The notes under the pieces are model-generated. The model was not told where the DNA came from, did not search any database, and saw only the letters and a program-made list of their open reading frames with translations. Positions 25,569 to 36,832 of a stretch of 64,000 bases of DNA are shown in pieces. Position numbers and translations under genes: made by a program. Source of the DNA: Oceanospirillum maris DSM 6286 (lineage in GTDB: Bacteria; Pseudomonadota; Gammaproteobacteria; Pseudomonadales; Halomonadaceae). Position 1 is the first letter of the stretch; the number at the start of each line of letters is the position of its first letter. Location of the stretch: assembly GCF_000422865.1 (NCBI RefSeq), contig NZ_AUGW01000008.1, forward strand, positions 150,118 through 214,117. The letters run 5' to 3'.

Positions 25569-27248
25569 ATGAGCGAATTAAGCTTTGCTGAAATGTTTGA
25601 ACAGAGCCTTCAAGAAGTTAACATGGAGCCTGGTGCCATTGTTACTGCAACCGTTATCGATATCGATGGCGATTGGGTAACCGTACACGCTGGCCTAAAA
25701 TCTGAAGGCGTTATCCCACGCTCTCAGTTTGTTAACGAAGGTGAAGAGTTCACTCTAGCAATTGGCGATGATGTACAGGTAGCTCTGGAAGCAGTAGAAG
25801 ATGGTTTCGGTGAAACCCGTCTGTCTCGTGAAAAAGCGAAACGTGCTGAAGCTTGGAAAGGTCTGGAAGCAGCCTTCGAGAAAAATGAAATCGTTAAAGG
25901 TGTGATCAACGGTAAAGTTAAGGGCGGTTTCACAGTCGACGTTCATAACATCCGTGCGTTCTTGCCTGGTTCTCTGGTTGATGTTCGTCCAGTACGTGAC
26001 ACAACTCACCTAGAAGGTAAAGAGCTAGATTTCCGCGTAATCAAGCTAGATCCTAAGCGTAACAACGTTGTTGTTTCACGTCGTGCGGTTCTGGAAGCAG
26101 AAAACTCTGCAGAGCGCGAACAGCTTCTAGCTAACCTGCAAGAAGGCCAAGAAGTTAAAGGTATCGTTAAGAACCTAACAGACTACGGCGCATTCGTAGA
26201 TCTAGGCGGTGTTGACGGCCTGCTGCACATCACCGATATGGCTTGGAAGCGCATCAAGCATCCTAGCGAAATCGTTAACGTTGGTGACGAAATCAACGTT
26301 AAAGTTCTTAAGTTCGATCGCGAGCGTAACCGTGTATCACTTGGCCTGAAACAACTGGGCGAAGATCCATGGGTGAACATCATTTCTCGTTACCCAGAAA
26401 ACACCAAAGTAACAGCACGTGTTACTAATCTTACAGATTACGGCTGCTTTGCTGAGCTGGAAGAAGGTGTTGAAGGTCTGGTTCACGTTTCTGAAATGGA
26501 TTGGACTAACAAAAACATCCACCCATCTAAAGTTGTTAACGTGGGTGATGATGTTGAAGTTATGGTACTGGACATCGACGAAGAACGTCGTCGTATCTCT
26601 CTAGGTATCAAACAGTGCACTCCAAACCCTTGGGAAGAGTTCTCTGGCAAGTTCAACAAAAACGATAAAGTGACTGGCTCTATCAAGTCTATCACTGACT
26701 TCGGTATCTTCATCGGTCTAGATGGCGGCATCGACGGTCTGGTTCACCTATCTGACATTTCTTGGAACGAAGCTGGCGAAGAAGCGGTTCGCAAGTACAA
26801 GAAAGGCGATGAGATTGAAACCATCATCCTGTCTATCGATCCAGAGCGTGAGCGTATCTCTCTAGGTATCAAGCAGCTGGATAGCGATCCATTCGCAGAG
26901 TACGTGTCTGAAAATGACAAAGGCACTCTGGTAACGGGTAAAGTTATTGCTGTAGATGCTAAAGAAGCAACTATTGAGCTGGCTACTGATGTAACTGCTA
27001 CTCTGAAAGCGTCTGAAATCAGCCGTGATAAAGTAGAAGATGCTCGTAATGCTCTGAATGAAGGCGATTCTGTTGAAGCTAAGATCGTTAGCGTTGACCG
27101 TAAAAACCGCGTAATCAACTTGTCTGTTAAAGCGAAAGATGCTGCAGATGAGAAAGAAGCGCTGGCTAAAGTTCGCTCTCAAGAAGTTGAAGCTGCAGGT
27201 CCAACCACTATTGGTGATCTGATCAAACAGCAAATGAAAAATAACTAA
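25569..27248 (+). CDS. rpsA: RpsA, 30S ribosomal protein S1
   Basis: RNA-binding protein that brings mRNA to the 30S subunit. The 559-aa sequence contains six S1 (OB-fold) repeats, visible as recurring GxVxxxxDFGxFVxL-type motifs such as [18 protein letters not shown] and [18 protein letters not shown] use ATG 25569 ([12 protein letters not shown]), preceded by AGGA, because it matches the E. coli start and length (557). The frame is open from 25452 but those residues are not family-like. The 234-bp leader before it may serve the S1 autoregulation known in E. coli. Strong codon bias (high AAC, GGT, CGT) is visible, as expected for a highly expressed gene. Confidence 0.98.
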   Translation: MSELSFAEMFEQSLQEVNMEPGAIVTATVIDIDGDWVTVHAGLKSEGVIPRSQFVNEGEEFTLAIGDDVQVALEAVEDGFGETRLSREKAKRAEAWKGLEAAFEKNEIVKGVINGKVKGGFTVDVHNIRAFLPGSLVDVRPVRDTTHLEGKELDFRVIKLDPKRNNVVVSRRAVLEAENSAEREQLLANLQEGQEVKGIVKNLTDYGAFVDLGGVDGLLHITDMAWKRIKHPSEIVNVGDEINVKVLKFDRERNRVSLGLKQLGEDPWVNIISRYPENTKVTARVTNLTDYGCFAELEEGVEGLVHVSEMDWTNKNIHPSKVVNVGDDVEVMVLDIDEERRRISLGIKQCTPNPWEEFSGKFNKNDKVTGSIKSITDFGIFIGLDGGIDGLVHLSDISWNEAGEEAVRKYKKGDEIETIILSIDPERERISLGIKQLDSDPFAEYVSENDKGTLVTGKVIAVDAKEATIELATDVTATLKASEISRDKVEDARNALNEGDSVEAKIVSVDRKNRVINLSVKAKDAADEKEALAKVRSQEVEAAGPTTIGDLIKQQMKNN

Positions 27249-27273
27249 TCCTAACGATTAGCTTATTGTTCAG

Positions 27274-27320
27274 AAAAACCACCGTCCGACGTTGAAAAAC
27301 GAAAGGCGGTGGTTTTTTTT
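27274..27320 (+). terminator. rpsA intrinsic terminator
   Basis: Arms AAACCACCG (27276-27284) and CGGTGGTTT (27307-27315) form a stem followed by a run of T, 28 bp after the rpsA stop. It ends the supraoperon. Confidence 0.9.
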
Positions 27321-27517
27321 CGCCGAAAGAAAAGTGGCTTCGGCTTCTTATCGTCGATAATTTAGACTTTTTAGCGAAATGGGTCACAGTTTACAAAAAG
27401 CTAAAAAGCTTGTATGGCGGATATGGCATTCATACATTATGATTTGTTGCAACGCAAAGTTAGGCTTAACCTCTTAGGTTGACTTTATACTGATATAGCT
27501 AGAAACAAGGAATGCTC

Positions 27518-29620
27518 ATGGGCATCAGTTATCAAACGCATCTCGGTACAGATCATAATCCCATCACAGACCTCCCCGCAGCGACACACGAAAAACTTTC
27601 TTTGAATACACCCGTTGGCAGTTGTATTGATCATTACCAGCGTGTTTGGCTTGCTGATACGGCCCATAATCGACTTTTAGTGTTTGATAAAGAATTAAAA
27701 AACCTATTAATGGTTTTTGGTTCTACCGGCGATGGGGATTGCTCGTTTAATATGCCATTTCGATTACTGGCACACCCTGATAAAAACTGGGTTTATGTGA
27801 CTGATATTGGCAATCAAAGAGTTCATATTTTAAGTTATGATGCCGGATTAGATGTTACGCCTGTTAAAACCTTTGGCAATGAACCTGACGTTGCGCTTAA
27901 AGGCCCTAACGGCATTGTTTACTATCAGGGCAAGCTTTGTGTTGCTGATGAGTTTTATGAAGGTGATGCAGGCAATAGTCGACTAGCCATTTTTAATGAT
28001 GATGGCGATTATCTGTACAGTATTGAGACGATTACCGGCTATAAGGAGCCTGTTGACTTGCTCTGGCCGCAAGGGTTAAGCCTTGACCGCCGAGGCCGTA
28101 TCTATATTGCTAACACCGGTTTTAACACCGTTGTTCGTTGTAACTGGCAAGGAAAAGGCCTTAATTTTGAGGCGAATAATAAACCCTATTTAGAAAGCTT
28201 AGAGCTAGCCCGTGATGTGGCGATTATTCAAGGCAAGGTGCTTATTCCTGGTGGAAAAGCGAATGCTATCGCTGTTTATAGTCAAACGGGGCGTTTACAG
28301 GGCAGCCTTGAGGGGTATTTCTCACCGATACAGCTGACAGAATACCCTGACTCCGACTCTTTTCTTGTGACGGAACCCATTCTTGCATCCTTGCAGCTAC
28401 ATCAGGCGAACTTAAAGCAAGTTCAAAATGGTCGTTCGTTATACCCGACAGTTAAAGCCCAACTGGGTGATGAACGAGACAGCGTCGGTCAGCTTCATTT
28501 TTCGACGGCTGTGGCGGGAAATATTCCACTTAACCAAACGTCTTCCTCTTTTTCTAACACCTTTCCTACCTCCTCTTCTTTACCTTCTTTTGTGCCGCAG
28601 TCGTTAATGCTACAAGGGTTGGCGCAGCAGCATCGCTTCCATGAGCAGCTTGTTAACTTGATGCAGCCAATCGGTTTGTCGTCAGGTTTGCCAACATGGC
28701 TGAATATGGGATTAAGTTGGCAGATGGAGTGGCTGCAACGTTGGCAGAAAAACTGGTGGTCGATGATTCTGCAAGAGGATAAAGGTGATGATGACGGCCT
28801 GTGGGTTGTTGATGCCGGTAATTATCAACTACAAGCCTCTCAGAGCTTAGAAAGCAGCAGTCTTAGATCTGCCAGTCTTCCGTTGCTGCCCGGCTCGTTA
28901 GGGTTGGCTGCTTTAAAAACGAAAAACCCACTGCCAGGACAGCTTGCCCCTTCTATCCCTCTACTTGTTGTCAGTAACTTTTTAAGCGGTATTGTCACAA
29001 TCTATCAATATCATCCGCTATTTAAAGAGCTGGTTCCCTATACCGTGTTTGGTTCCCAGGGCAGTCAACCTTGGCAGCTAAATCAGCCGCAGGGCATCGC
29101 CATTGACCCTGTAAGTAACGATATCTTTATTGCTGATTCAGGTAATAACAGGATCAGTCGATGGCGGCTGAATGCGTTAGGCATTATTGGCTTGGTTGAT
29201 ACTTTTGGTCAGCTTGGGGATGGCGATCAGGATTTTCATACCCCCTCTGATATTGCCATTTCTGACAATGGAGAGTGCTATATCACCGATCAGTTTAACC
29301 ATCGTATACAGGTGATGGATCGTGACGGGCATTGGCTGCGTTCTTTTGGTCAAGCTGGCTATGGTATAGATAATGACAACTTTCTATTGCCAACCAGTAT
29401 TGAGCATGATGATGGTTATATTTTTATCTCCGACTTGGTTAATAGAGCGGTTAAAGTTTTTGATCAAAATGATCAGTTTGTTTGTTCTTTTTCTGGTTTC
29501 GGAGCGGATAGCTCAAAAGGGCAGTTGTGGATGCCTTATCTGATGCATGTGCATCAAAAGCGTATCTATTTACCCGATTGCGCGCTGAACCGAGTCAATA
29601 TTTATCATTTTGAATCTTAG
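27518..29620 (+). CDS. NHL-repeat beta-propeller protein
   Basis: A 700-aa protein with two clusters of NHL repeats, each with the pattern of a Pro/Gly start followed by hydrophobic strands. Examples are VWLADTAHNRLLVFD and VYVTDIGNQRVHILS in the N-terminal third, and DIFIADSGNNRISRW and CYITDQFNHRIQVMD in the C-terminal third. A Ser/Thr/Phe/Pro-rich linker lies in the middle. No signal peptide is seen, so it is probably cytoplasmic. ATG 27518 is preferred to 27512 because AAGGA then lies at normal distance. It is followed at short spacing by a small charged protein and a chemoreceptor. NHL propellers bind proteins, RNA or carbohydrates; the role here is unknown. Confidence 0.8.
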   Translation: MGISYQTHLGTDHNPITDLPAATHEKLSLNTPVGSCIDHYQRVWLADTAHNRLLVFDKELKNLLMVFGSTGDGDCSFNMPFRLLAHPDKNWVYVTDIGNQRVHILSYDAGLDVTPVKTFGNEPDVALKGPNGIVYYQGKLCVADEFYEGDAGNSRLAIFNDDGDYLYSIETITGYKEPVDLLWPQGLSLDRRGRIYIANTGFNTVVRCNWQGKGLNFEANNKPYLESLELARDVAIIQGKVLIPGGKANAIAVYSQTGRLQGSLEGYFSPIQLTEYPDSDSFLVTEPILASLQLHQANLKQVQNGRSLYPTVKAQLGDERDSVGQLHFSTAVAGNIPLNQTSSSFSNTFPTSSSLPSFVPQSLMLQGLAQQHRFHEQLVNLMQPIGLSSGLPTWLNMGLSWQMEWLQRWQKNWWSMILQEDKGDDDGLWVVDAGNYQLQASQSLESSSLRSASLPLLPGSLGLAALKTKNPLPGQLAPSIPLLVVSNFLSGIVTIYQYHPLFKELVPYTVFGSQGSQPWQLNQPQGIAIDPVSNDIFIADSGNNRISRWRLNALGIIGLVDTFGQLGDGDQDFHTPSDIAISDNGECYITDQFNHRIQVMDRDGHWLRSFGQAGYGIDNDNFLLPTSIEHDDGYIFISDLVNRAVKVFDQNDQFVCSFSGFGADSSKGQLWMPYLMHVHQKRIYLPDCALNRVNIYHFES

Positions 29621-29655
29621 AGTCTAAGCGAAGGGTGCATAAGCAGGAGCAAGTG

Positions 29656-29907
29656 ATGAATGTTTTCAGTAAAGCCGCTAAAAAACGCATTAAAGGTCAA
29701 CAGGTTATTGAAAGGCAGGGAGTTAGCAAGGGTGCTATCTCCAAAGCAGATTCAGAAGATTTGCTTGAATCGATTAGGGATGTCATCCAAGAGATAGCTA
29801 TAAGCTCTGATATGGATCGAGCCATTGCTGTTGAACATTTGAACCGGCTAAAAGAAAAGCATCGTAAAATATTAGCTGGAAAATGCATTAGAGGACCTCA
29901 AGGTTAG
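29656..29907 (+). CDS. Small basic helical hypothetical protein between the NHL protein and chemoreceptor genes
   Basis: An 83-aa protein I do not recognise. The N-terminus is basic (FSKAAKKRIKGQQVIERQG); the rest is predicted helical with heptad-like Leu/Ile spacing (DLLESIRDVIQEIAI, AVEHLNRLKEKHRKIL). It has no signal or membrane segment. ATG 29656 is preferred because GGAG stands 6 bp upstream; the frame is also open from a GTG at 29635. It begins 36 bp after the NHL gene and ends 28 bp before the chemoreceptor gene, so the three are probably one transcription unit. Function unknown; it could be an adaptor. Confidence 0.65.
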   Translation: MNVFSKAAKKRIKGQQVIERQGVSKGAISKADSEDLLESIRDVIQEIAISSDMDRAIAVEHLNRLKEKHRKILAGKCIRGPQG

Positions 29908-29934
29908 TCTTGAGGTAAGGCATAGGGGAATATA

Positions 29935-31572
29935 ATGGAAACCAGTTTATCAAAAGTATCCATTGCGACACGAGCATGGATGATACTGGGTTTGTTTGCT
30001 GTTGGAATGGTTATGAATACCTTATTGGATGCGGCTAAGATGCGTGACCATTTAAGGGCGAGTTATGAAAAGGGTGTTACCTTACTGGTTGAAAGTGGTG
30101 TTAGCGTCATTGATCACTATTATCAGTTAAGCCAAAACGGCACCTTGACTGAAGCTGAAGCGCAGCGCCAAGCATTAGCGGCAGTGGCGGCTATGCGGTT
30201 TGATAATGGTAACTATCTGTTTGTGGGTGATAAACAAGGGGTTCAGATAGCCAGTGGCGTTCCGGCATTAGTAGGTAAAAATATTCTAGGACTAAAAGAT
30301 CCTACAGGTAAGCCATTTGTTCAAGAGCTTTACTCACAGGCTAAGGGCGGTGGTGGTTTTGTTGATTACAAGTGGCCTAATAGCCAAAATAAAGAACAAT
30401 TAGATCCTAAAACCAGCTATGCGGCGCACTTTTCTCCTTGGCAGTGGACCATTGGTAGCGGGTTGAATATGGAAGCACTTCAGGCTGATATTGCCGCTTC
30501 CGAGATGATGTCGATCCTTAACGCTATCATGATCCTCTCTGCATTATCCGTTATTCTGATCTTTTTTATCCGCAGCATTATTACGCCGATTAATCGTACC
30601 GTTAAAGCGATGCGTGGGCTTTCTCAGGGTGAAGGTGATCTTACTCAACGCCTACCTGAGACAGGGAGTATAGAGCTGATCGCTTTAGCGCGTTACTTTA
30701 ACCATTTTATGGCATCTCTACAGGATATTATGAGGGAAGTTAGTGGTTCCGCTGAACGGCTAGCAAGCTCGGCCTCGCAGATGGTTCGCTCGACCAATAG
30801 TGTTGATAGTAGCGTTGATAAGCAAACGCAGGATACCGAGCAACTTGCCAGCGCTATGATGCAGATGCTGATGAGTGTTGAAGAAGTGACAGAGCGCACG
30901 GTTCAGGCAACGGAATCAACCGTACAGGCTAGCCGTGAAACGGAGCAGAGTCAGTCCATTATTAAGAAAAATATTCAAGAATCACAGGGGCTGGCAGAGG
31001 CTATTAGTCTAGCAAGTGAAGTGATTTCTCGACTGGCTGAGGATAGCCGTAATGTTGATACCGTTCTTGAAGTGATTCGAGGCATTGCCGATCAAACTAA
31101 CCTGTTGGCTTTGAATGCTGCCATTGAAGCTGCACGGGCTGGCGAGGCAGGTCGTGGTTTTGCGGTGGTTGCAGACGAAGTACGTACTCTATCGCAGCGT
31201 ACTCAAGAGTCGACGACAGAAATTCAATCTATTGTTGAGAAACTACAAGCCGCTGCAGAACAAGCGGTAGAGGTGATGAGTGATGGCGCTTTGAAGGCAG
31301 GTATAGCAGCAGAAACCTCTGAATCAGCAGGGCAAGTGTTAAATAATATCACCCAAGAGGTTAACGCTATTCAGCAAATGAATCAGGATATTGCTGCGGC
31401 ATCCGAGGAGCAGTCTACTACGGTTTCGGGCATTAACAACAATGTGGTGAGTCTCAGGGATCTAACGGCTAATGTGAGTAATGAATCGGCTCAGATGGCC
31501 TCTGCAAGTCAAGATTTGATGCAGGTTTCCCAAGGCATGATCCAACTTATTAATCGTTTTAAAGTAAACTAA
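29935..31572 (+). CDS. Methyl-accepting chemotaxis protein with a periplasmic single Cache (sCache_2) domain
   Basis: A 545-aa chemoreceptor. The membrane segment near residues 13-30 is followed by a Cache-type sensor at about 35-185, with the typical FDNGNYLFVGDKQG and SPWQWTIGSGLNME stretches. A second membrane segment lies near 190-212, then a HAMP domain. The signalling hairpin contains [20 protein letters not shown] and [16 protein letters not shown]. sCache_2 receptors commonly bind small organic acids; the ligand here is unknown. An AGGGG ribosome site lies before ATG 29935. Third gene after the NHL and small helical proteins and closed by a terminator shared with trmJ. Confidence 0.93.
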   Translation: METSLSKVSIATRAWMILGLFAVGMVMNTLLDAAKMRDHLRASYEKGVTLLVESGVSVIDHYYQLSQNGTLTEAEAQRQALAAVAAMRFDNGNYLFVGDKQGVQIASGVPALVGKNILGLKDPTGKPFVQELYSQAKGGGGFVDYKWPNSQNKEQLDPKTSYAAHFSPWQWTIGSGLNMEALQADIAASEMMSILNAIMILSALSVILIFFIRSIITPINRTVKAMRGLSQGEGDLTQRLPETGSIELIALARYFNHFMASLQDIMREVSGSAERLASSASQMVRSTNSVDSSVDKQTQDTEQLASAMMQMLMSVEEVTERTVQATESTVQASRETEQSQSIIKKNIQESQGLAEAISLASEVISRLAEDSRNVDTVLEVIRGIADQTNLLALNAAIEAARAGEAGRGFAVVADEVRTLSQRTQESTTEIQSIVEKLQAAAEQAVEVMSDGALKAGIAAETSESAGQVLNNITQEVNAIQQMNQDIAAASEEQSTTVSGINNNVVSLRDLTANVSNESAQMASASQDLMQVSQGMIQLINRFKVN

Positions 31573-31583
31573 TAAACCCTATA

Positions 31584-31615
31584 AAAGCGCCCGAGAACTT
31601 TGTCGGGCGCTTTTT
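31584..31615. terminator. Bidirectional terminator between the chemoreceptor and trmJ
   Basis: Perfect 11-bp arms AAAGCGCCCGA (31584-31594) and TCGGGCGCTTT (31603-31613) with flanking A and T runs, between two convergent genes. Confidence 0.93.
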
Positions 31616-31618
31616 GAT

Positions 31619-32359
31619 TTAAGTAAGATCGTTATCGTTTGGCTCGACCTTTTCCTTCGATTCTACCTGCGTCAAAATCCCCTGTAGTAAGCTAAGCTCT
31701 GCTTTTTCCGGTAGATTACGCTGAAAGTAAGCTCTTAATTTTGCAAGGGTCGCCTCTTTTGGCTTACCTTTGAAGTATCCGGCACTTTCTAATCGCTCCT
31801 CCATTCGTTCCAGAAAGAACTTCATCTCTTTGGTTGTTGGAAAGGCGGTCTCTTTTTTAACAGGCTCAAAGCTGCTCAAGCTTTTTTGGTATAACTCATA
31901 GGCGATAATCTGAACCGCAGATGCCATATTTAGAATGGAATAATCAGGGTTGGCGGGTATAAAAACATGCTTGTTACACAGTTCATATTCTTCCGTGGTT
32001 AAGCCGCTTCGCTCACGGCCAAAGACAACGGCAGTCTCCTCACCTCTTGATGTACCTTGAACAAAAGTGGCACATTCTGGTGGTGTCATTGCTAACGCTT
32101 GACGGGTGCGAGGGCGGGCACTTGTCGCGATGACGTGCTCGCAATCACCAATCGCCTCTTCAAGGGTTTGGCAGATTACGACATTATCTAAAATATCCTC
32201 TGCACCTGCGGCCATGGTGTTGGCATCAACGTGGGGAAACTGGACTGGCGTAACAAGGTAAAGCCGAGTTAGCCCCATCACTTTCATCGCCCTAGCAGCA
32301 GAGCCGATATTACCAGGATGATAGGTGTTTACTAAAACAATGCGGATTCTTTCAAGCAT
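31619..32359 (-). CDS. trmJ: TrmJ, tRNA (cytidine/uridine-2'-O-)-methyltransferase
   Basis: SAM-dependent SPOUT methyltransferase that modifies the ribose at position 32 of tRNA anticodon loops. The start LERIRIVLVNTYHPGNIGSA with AARAMKVMGL and the knot motifs VVFGRERSGLT and IPANPDYSILNMASAVQI identify the TrmJ subfamily; a helical C-terminal extension follows. I use ATG 32359 (246 aa, as in E. coli) rather than the open frame from 32407. It is transcribed convergently to the chemoreceptor gene and follows groEL with its own terminator in between. Confidence 0.93.
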   Translation of the reverse strand: MLERIRIVLVNTYHPGNIGSAARAMKVMGLTRLYLVTPVQFPHVDANTMAAGAEDILDNVVICQTLEEAIGDCEHVIATSARPRTRQALAMTPPECATFVQGTSRGEETAVVFGRERSGLTTEEYELCNKHVFIPANPDYSILNMASAVQIIAYELYQKSLSSFEPVKKETAFPTTKEMKFFLERMEERLESAGYFKGKPKEATLAKLRAYFQRNLPEKAELSLLQGILTQVESKEKVEPNDNDLT

Positions 32360-32506
32360 AGGGATACCGTAACGCAGAGGATAAAGAGGATGGGCCCATG
32401 GCTGCAAATCATTAGCCTGAAGGCAGAAAGATTGGCATAAAGGCTGTTAAAAAGCGCAGCAAGGATACAGCAATGGCGGGCAGAAATAAAAATTTGCTAG
32501 GCACAA

Positions 32507-32536
32507 AAAAGCCCCGCTGTTTCCAGCGAGGCTTTT
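32507..32536 (-). terminator. groESL terminator
   Basis: Read on the minus strand, a 13-bp stem (AAAAGCCTCGCTG with CAGCGGGGCTTTT, one U-G pair) is closed by a GAAA tetraloop and followed by more T, about 60 bp after the groEL stop. Confidence 0.92.
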
Positions 32537-32596
32537 ATGACGTAATGGATCAGCTCATCGTGAGTGCTCCATACGCCGGGTAGCTAGAGGGCTGAA

Positions 32597-34258
<1,662 letters not shown>

Positions 34259-34300
34259 TTAATAATGAATGTTTGGTTTAACGTGCGTCCAAAACCTGAA

Positions 34301-34591
34301 TTAGTTTTCTAAAACAGCGTAAATTTCGCTTTCGCTCAAGATTAGCAATTCTTCACCATCGATTTTTACAGTGTTGCTAGCATAAGGACCAAACAAAACT
34401 TTATCGCCTTCTTTAACGCTCATTGCTTGAAGCTCACCGCTATTAAGAACGCGGCCTTGGCCTACAGCAACAATTTCGCCTTGGTTCGGCTTTTCAGCAG
34501 CAGAGCCAGGCAGAACGATACCGCTTGCCGTGGTGGTTTCTTCTTCCTTGCGGCGGATTACTACGCGGTCGTGCAAAGGACGGATTTTCAT
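34301..34591 (-). CDS. groS: GroES, 10-kDa co-chaperonin
   Basis: Heptameric lid of the GroEL cage. The 96-aa protein begins [18 protein letters not shown] and has the mobile-loop region [20 protein letters not shown], both diagnostic. ATG 34591 is used because AGGAG lies 10 bp upstream and the start matches the family; the longer frame from 34627 is not supported. First gene of the groES-groEL operon. Confidence 0.98.
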   Translation of the reverse strand: MKIRPLHDRVVIRRKEEETTTASGIVLPGSAAEKPNQGEIVAVGQGRVLNSGELQAMSVKEGDKVLFGPYASNTVKIDGEELLILSESEIYAVLEN

Positions 34592-34692
34592 TCTCAAATC
34601 ACTCCTAAAAAGATCGTTAATGTTCAATCTTTAAATACCGGTAAACCGAGTATTTTTGTTGTGCTCCTAAGGAGCTGAAAGCTATCCCCTTT

Positions 34693-34721
34693 TAATGGGG
34701 ACATGCTTTTTCAATTCAATG
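34693..34721 (-). promoter_or_regulatory. Sigma-32 (heat-shock) promoter for groESL
   Basis: On the minus strand CATTGAA (34721-34715), a 14-bp spacer and CCCCATTA (34700-34693) match the sigma-32 consensus CTTGAAA-N11-16-CCCCATNT closely, about 100 bp upstream of groES. No CIRCE (HrcA) inverted repeat was found. Confidence 0.82.
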
Positions 34722-34733
34722 GGTTAGAGCAAA

Positions 34734-35243
34734 TTATTTTTTTCTTTCGTACTCGCCATCAATCACATCCCCTGAACGATTTTTAGAAAGGTCTGGCCGG
34801 GAATGTGGGTGGCTATGAGAGAAATCCTGTGGGCCCTGTTCCCCATGGATACCCTGCCACTGGCCTTGGGTATTTGATTGGTGAGTAGGGCTTACACTAA
34901 TATTTTTCAAGACCTGATTTAAAATAAACTGCCGGCTACCCGGTAAGATGCAAATAAAGCCTAAGGTGTCAGTGACAAAGCCAGGGGTCAGCAACAAAGC
35001 ACCGCCTGCAGCTAACACAATACCCTCTGCCATTTCACGAGCAGGAATTTGACCTTGGTTTAACTTCCAGTTAGCTCTGTTGAGCATGGCAATACCTTGT
35101 TGTTTTAGCAGGCTAATGCCGATAACTGCAGTTAATACCACAAGGGCAACGGTCGGAAGTGCACCAATTTGTTGCCCTACTTTAATAAGAACAACCATTT
35201 CTATTAACGGTACTGCAATAAAGAGCAGTAAGAATTTTTTCAT
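34734..35243 (-). CDS. fxsA: FxsA family inner-membrane protein
   Basis: A 169-aa member of the FxsA family, known in E. coli for relieving F-exclusion of phage T7 when overproduced; its normal role is unclear. The N-terminal half holds the family pattern: a membrane segment with LFIAVPLIEMVVLIKVG, a second with ALVVLTAVIGISLL, and a third around GGALLLTPGFVTDTLGF. The C-terminus is hydrophilic and His/Ser-rich. It lies directly upstream of groESL on the same strand, as in many gammaproteobacteria, separated by the heat-shock promoter. Start ATG 35243. Confidence 0.92.
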   Translation of the reverse strand: MKKFLLLFIAVPLIEMVVLIKVGQQIGALPTVALVVLTAVIGISLLKQQGIAMLNRANWKLNQGQIPAREMAEGIVLAAGGALLLTPGFVTDTLGFICILPGSRQFILNQVLKNISVSPTHQSNTQGQWQGIHGEQGPQDFSHSHPHSRPDLSKNRSGDVIDGEYERKK

Positions 35244-35444
35244 AAGAGGTTTCCTAATTGTCTAAAAACAGATATTGGGCTGTGCACTGTTTTTTCAATC
35301 CTACTTTTGAAAACAGCTTTGTTTTAAACGGGGTTCGCAAGTGCAATAAAATGAGTTATATTGCAATGCACAATGGTTAGAAAAGTACGTTTTAGAATAC
35401 AACTCCAATAATGAACAATCATGTGATAAGCCCAGGGGGTAAGT

Positions 35445-36206
35445 ATGGAATTGCAAGATAAAGTTGTCGTAATCACCGGTGGTGGCCAAGGTTTAGGTCG
35501 TCAAATGGCACTACGTTTAGCAACAAAAGGTGCTAAATTAGCCCTGATTGACCTAAATCAAGATAAGCTTGATGAAACGGTTGCGCTTGTTAAAGAAGCC
35601 GGTTCTGACGCTAAAACTTATATGGCAAACGTCGCTGTTGAAGCTGAAGTAGAAGCTACTTTTAGCCAAATTGTTGCTGATTTCGGTCGTCTTGATGCGT
35701 TGGTTAACAATGCGGGTATCACCCGTGATGGCCTGTTTGTTAAGGCGAAAGAAGGCAAAGTGCAGCAAAAAATGAGTCTACAGCAATGGCAGCAAGTTAT
35801 TGATGTGAACTTAACTGGTGTTTTCTTATGCGCCCGAGAAGCTGCTTGCCAGATGATCGAGAATGATATTCAAGGCGTTATCATCAATATTTCTAGCATC
35901 TCTCGTGCCGGTAACTTGGGTCAAACCAACTATACCGCCGCGAAAGCAGGTGTTGCTAGCATGGCGGTAACATGGGCTAAAGAACTGTCTCGTTACGGTA
36001 TTCGTGTTGGTGCTATTGCCCCTGGGTTTATTGAAACCGATATGACGGCAGGTATGAAACCTGAAGCACTTGAGAAAGTATGCTCTGTGATTCCGATGAA
36101 GCGCCTAGGCTTACCGGATGAAATTGCTCACTCTGTTGAGTATATCATTGAAAATGATTACTTCACCGGTCGTGTTATTGAGTGTGATGGCGGTCTGCGT
36201 ATCTAA
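35445..36206 (+). CDS. SDR family oxidoreductase, FabG-like 3-oxoacyl-ACP reductase
   Basis: A 253-aa short-chain dehydrogenase. Visible are the cofactor loop [25 protein letters not shown], the catalytic Ser ([14 protein letters not shown]) with Tyr-x-x-x-Lys (NYTAAKAG), and [12 protein letters not shown] followed by the C-terminal IECDGGLRI. It is FabG-like, but it lies outside the fab cluster, so it may be a secondary reductase acting on 3-ketoacyl substrates. Single gene divergent from fxsA and convergent with the ComEA-like gene. GGGGGT precedes ATG 35445. Substrate uncertain. Confidence 0.88.
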   Translation: MELQDKVVVITGGGQGLGRQMALRLATKGAKLALIDLNQDKLDETVALVKEAGSDAKTYMANVAVEAEVEATFSQIVADFGRLDALVNNAGITRDGLFVKAKEGKVQQKMSLQQWQQVIDVNLTGVFLCAREAACQMIENDIQGVIINISSISRAGNLGQTNYTAAKAGVASMAVTWAKELSRYGIRVGAIAPGFIETDMTAGMKPEALEKVCSVIPMKRLGLPDEIAHSVEYIIENDYFTGRVIECDGGLRI

Positions 36207-36235
36207 TTTTTATTAGAATGTAACGTAAGAGCGTT

Positions 36236-36264
36236 AAAAGGAAGGCCTGGGCCTTCCTTTTTTA
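36236..36264. terminator. Bidirectional terminator between the SDR gene and the ComEA-like gene
   Basis: Arms AAAAGGAAGGC and GCCTTCCTTTT with a CTGG loop and a T run, between convergent genes. Confidence 0.9.
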
Positions 36265-36314
36265 CGTTTTGATTTTGTTTTCAGGCTTTAATTCAAGATT
36301 TTATTTTCAGGGTA

Positions 36315-36629
36315 TCAAATACCCATTCTGCCTCGGTTATCCTCAAGCGTTTTTAAGCTAATTCCTTTTACTTGTGTGAGTGCTTCAATGCTCTTAAAGG
36401 GGCCGTTTTTGCTGCGAAAGTCTACAATCCGCTGCGCTTTGGCTGGGCCTATGCCGGTTAGTTCTTGTAGGTCGTTTAAGCTCGCTTGATTGATATTGAT
36501 GACGACGGTTTGCACGACAGGCGTTTTTTTCACCGATGTTTCAGCTTGCGCATTAGGGATAATGGTAAACATTAAAGTGAACAAGGCCAGTGCGAATAAG
36601 GCGTAAAGGGGTTGGGTTTTAGTATGCAT
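36315..36629 (-). CDS. ComEA-like secreted helix-hairpin-helix DNA-binding protein
   Basis: A 104-aa protein with a signal peptide ([22 protein letters not shown]) and a C-terminal helix-hairpin-helix pair, seen in [20 protein letters not shown] and [17 protein letters not shown]. In competent bacteria ComEA binds transforming DNA in the periplasm; many non-competent gammaproteobacteria also carry such short homologues. ATG 36629 is preferred because AGAGG then sits 9 bp upstream. The longer frame begins at 36638 directly on that sequence. No other competence genes are in the window. Confidence 0.88.
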   Translation of the reverse strand: MHTKTQPLYALFALALFTLMFTIIPNAQAETSVKKTPVVQTVVININQASLNDLQELTGIGPAKAQRIVDFRSKNGPFKSIEALTQVKGISLKTLEDNRGRMGI

Positions 36630-36760
36630 AATAAACATCCTCTGTTGGTTTAATTGTCCATGCTGACTTAATTTATCCTAGTAAAAAAAATGGGTTTAGC
36701 ATTATAAACTTTAGTTTTATCTAATATTTGTAGTGTATCTTTATCGGTTTTATGGATTGA

Positions 36761-36832
36761 GCTTATCGATTAGCTTATCGATTAGCTTATCGATTAGCTT
36801 TTTGATTGGCTTTTTGATTGGCTTTTGGTTTT
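36761..36832 (+). repeat. 12-bp tandem repeats running into the pyrF promoter
   Basis: Three units of GCTTATCGATTA (36761-36796) are followed by two of GCTTTTTGATTG (36797-36820) and a diverged sixth, GCTTTTGGTTTT, ending at 36832. The sixth unit contains the putative -35 element of pyrF. Confidence 0.9.

Noticed and set aside
34663..34675. GCTCCTAAGGAGC small palindrome in the groES leader as a CIRCE element
   Set aside because: It does not match TTAGCACTC-N9-GAGTGCTAA in sequence or spacing.
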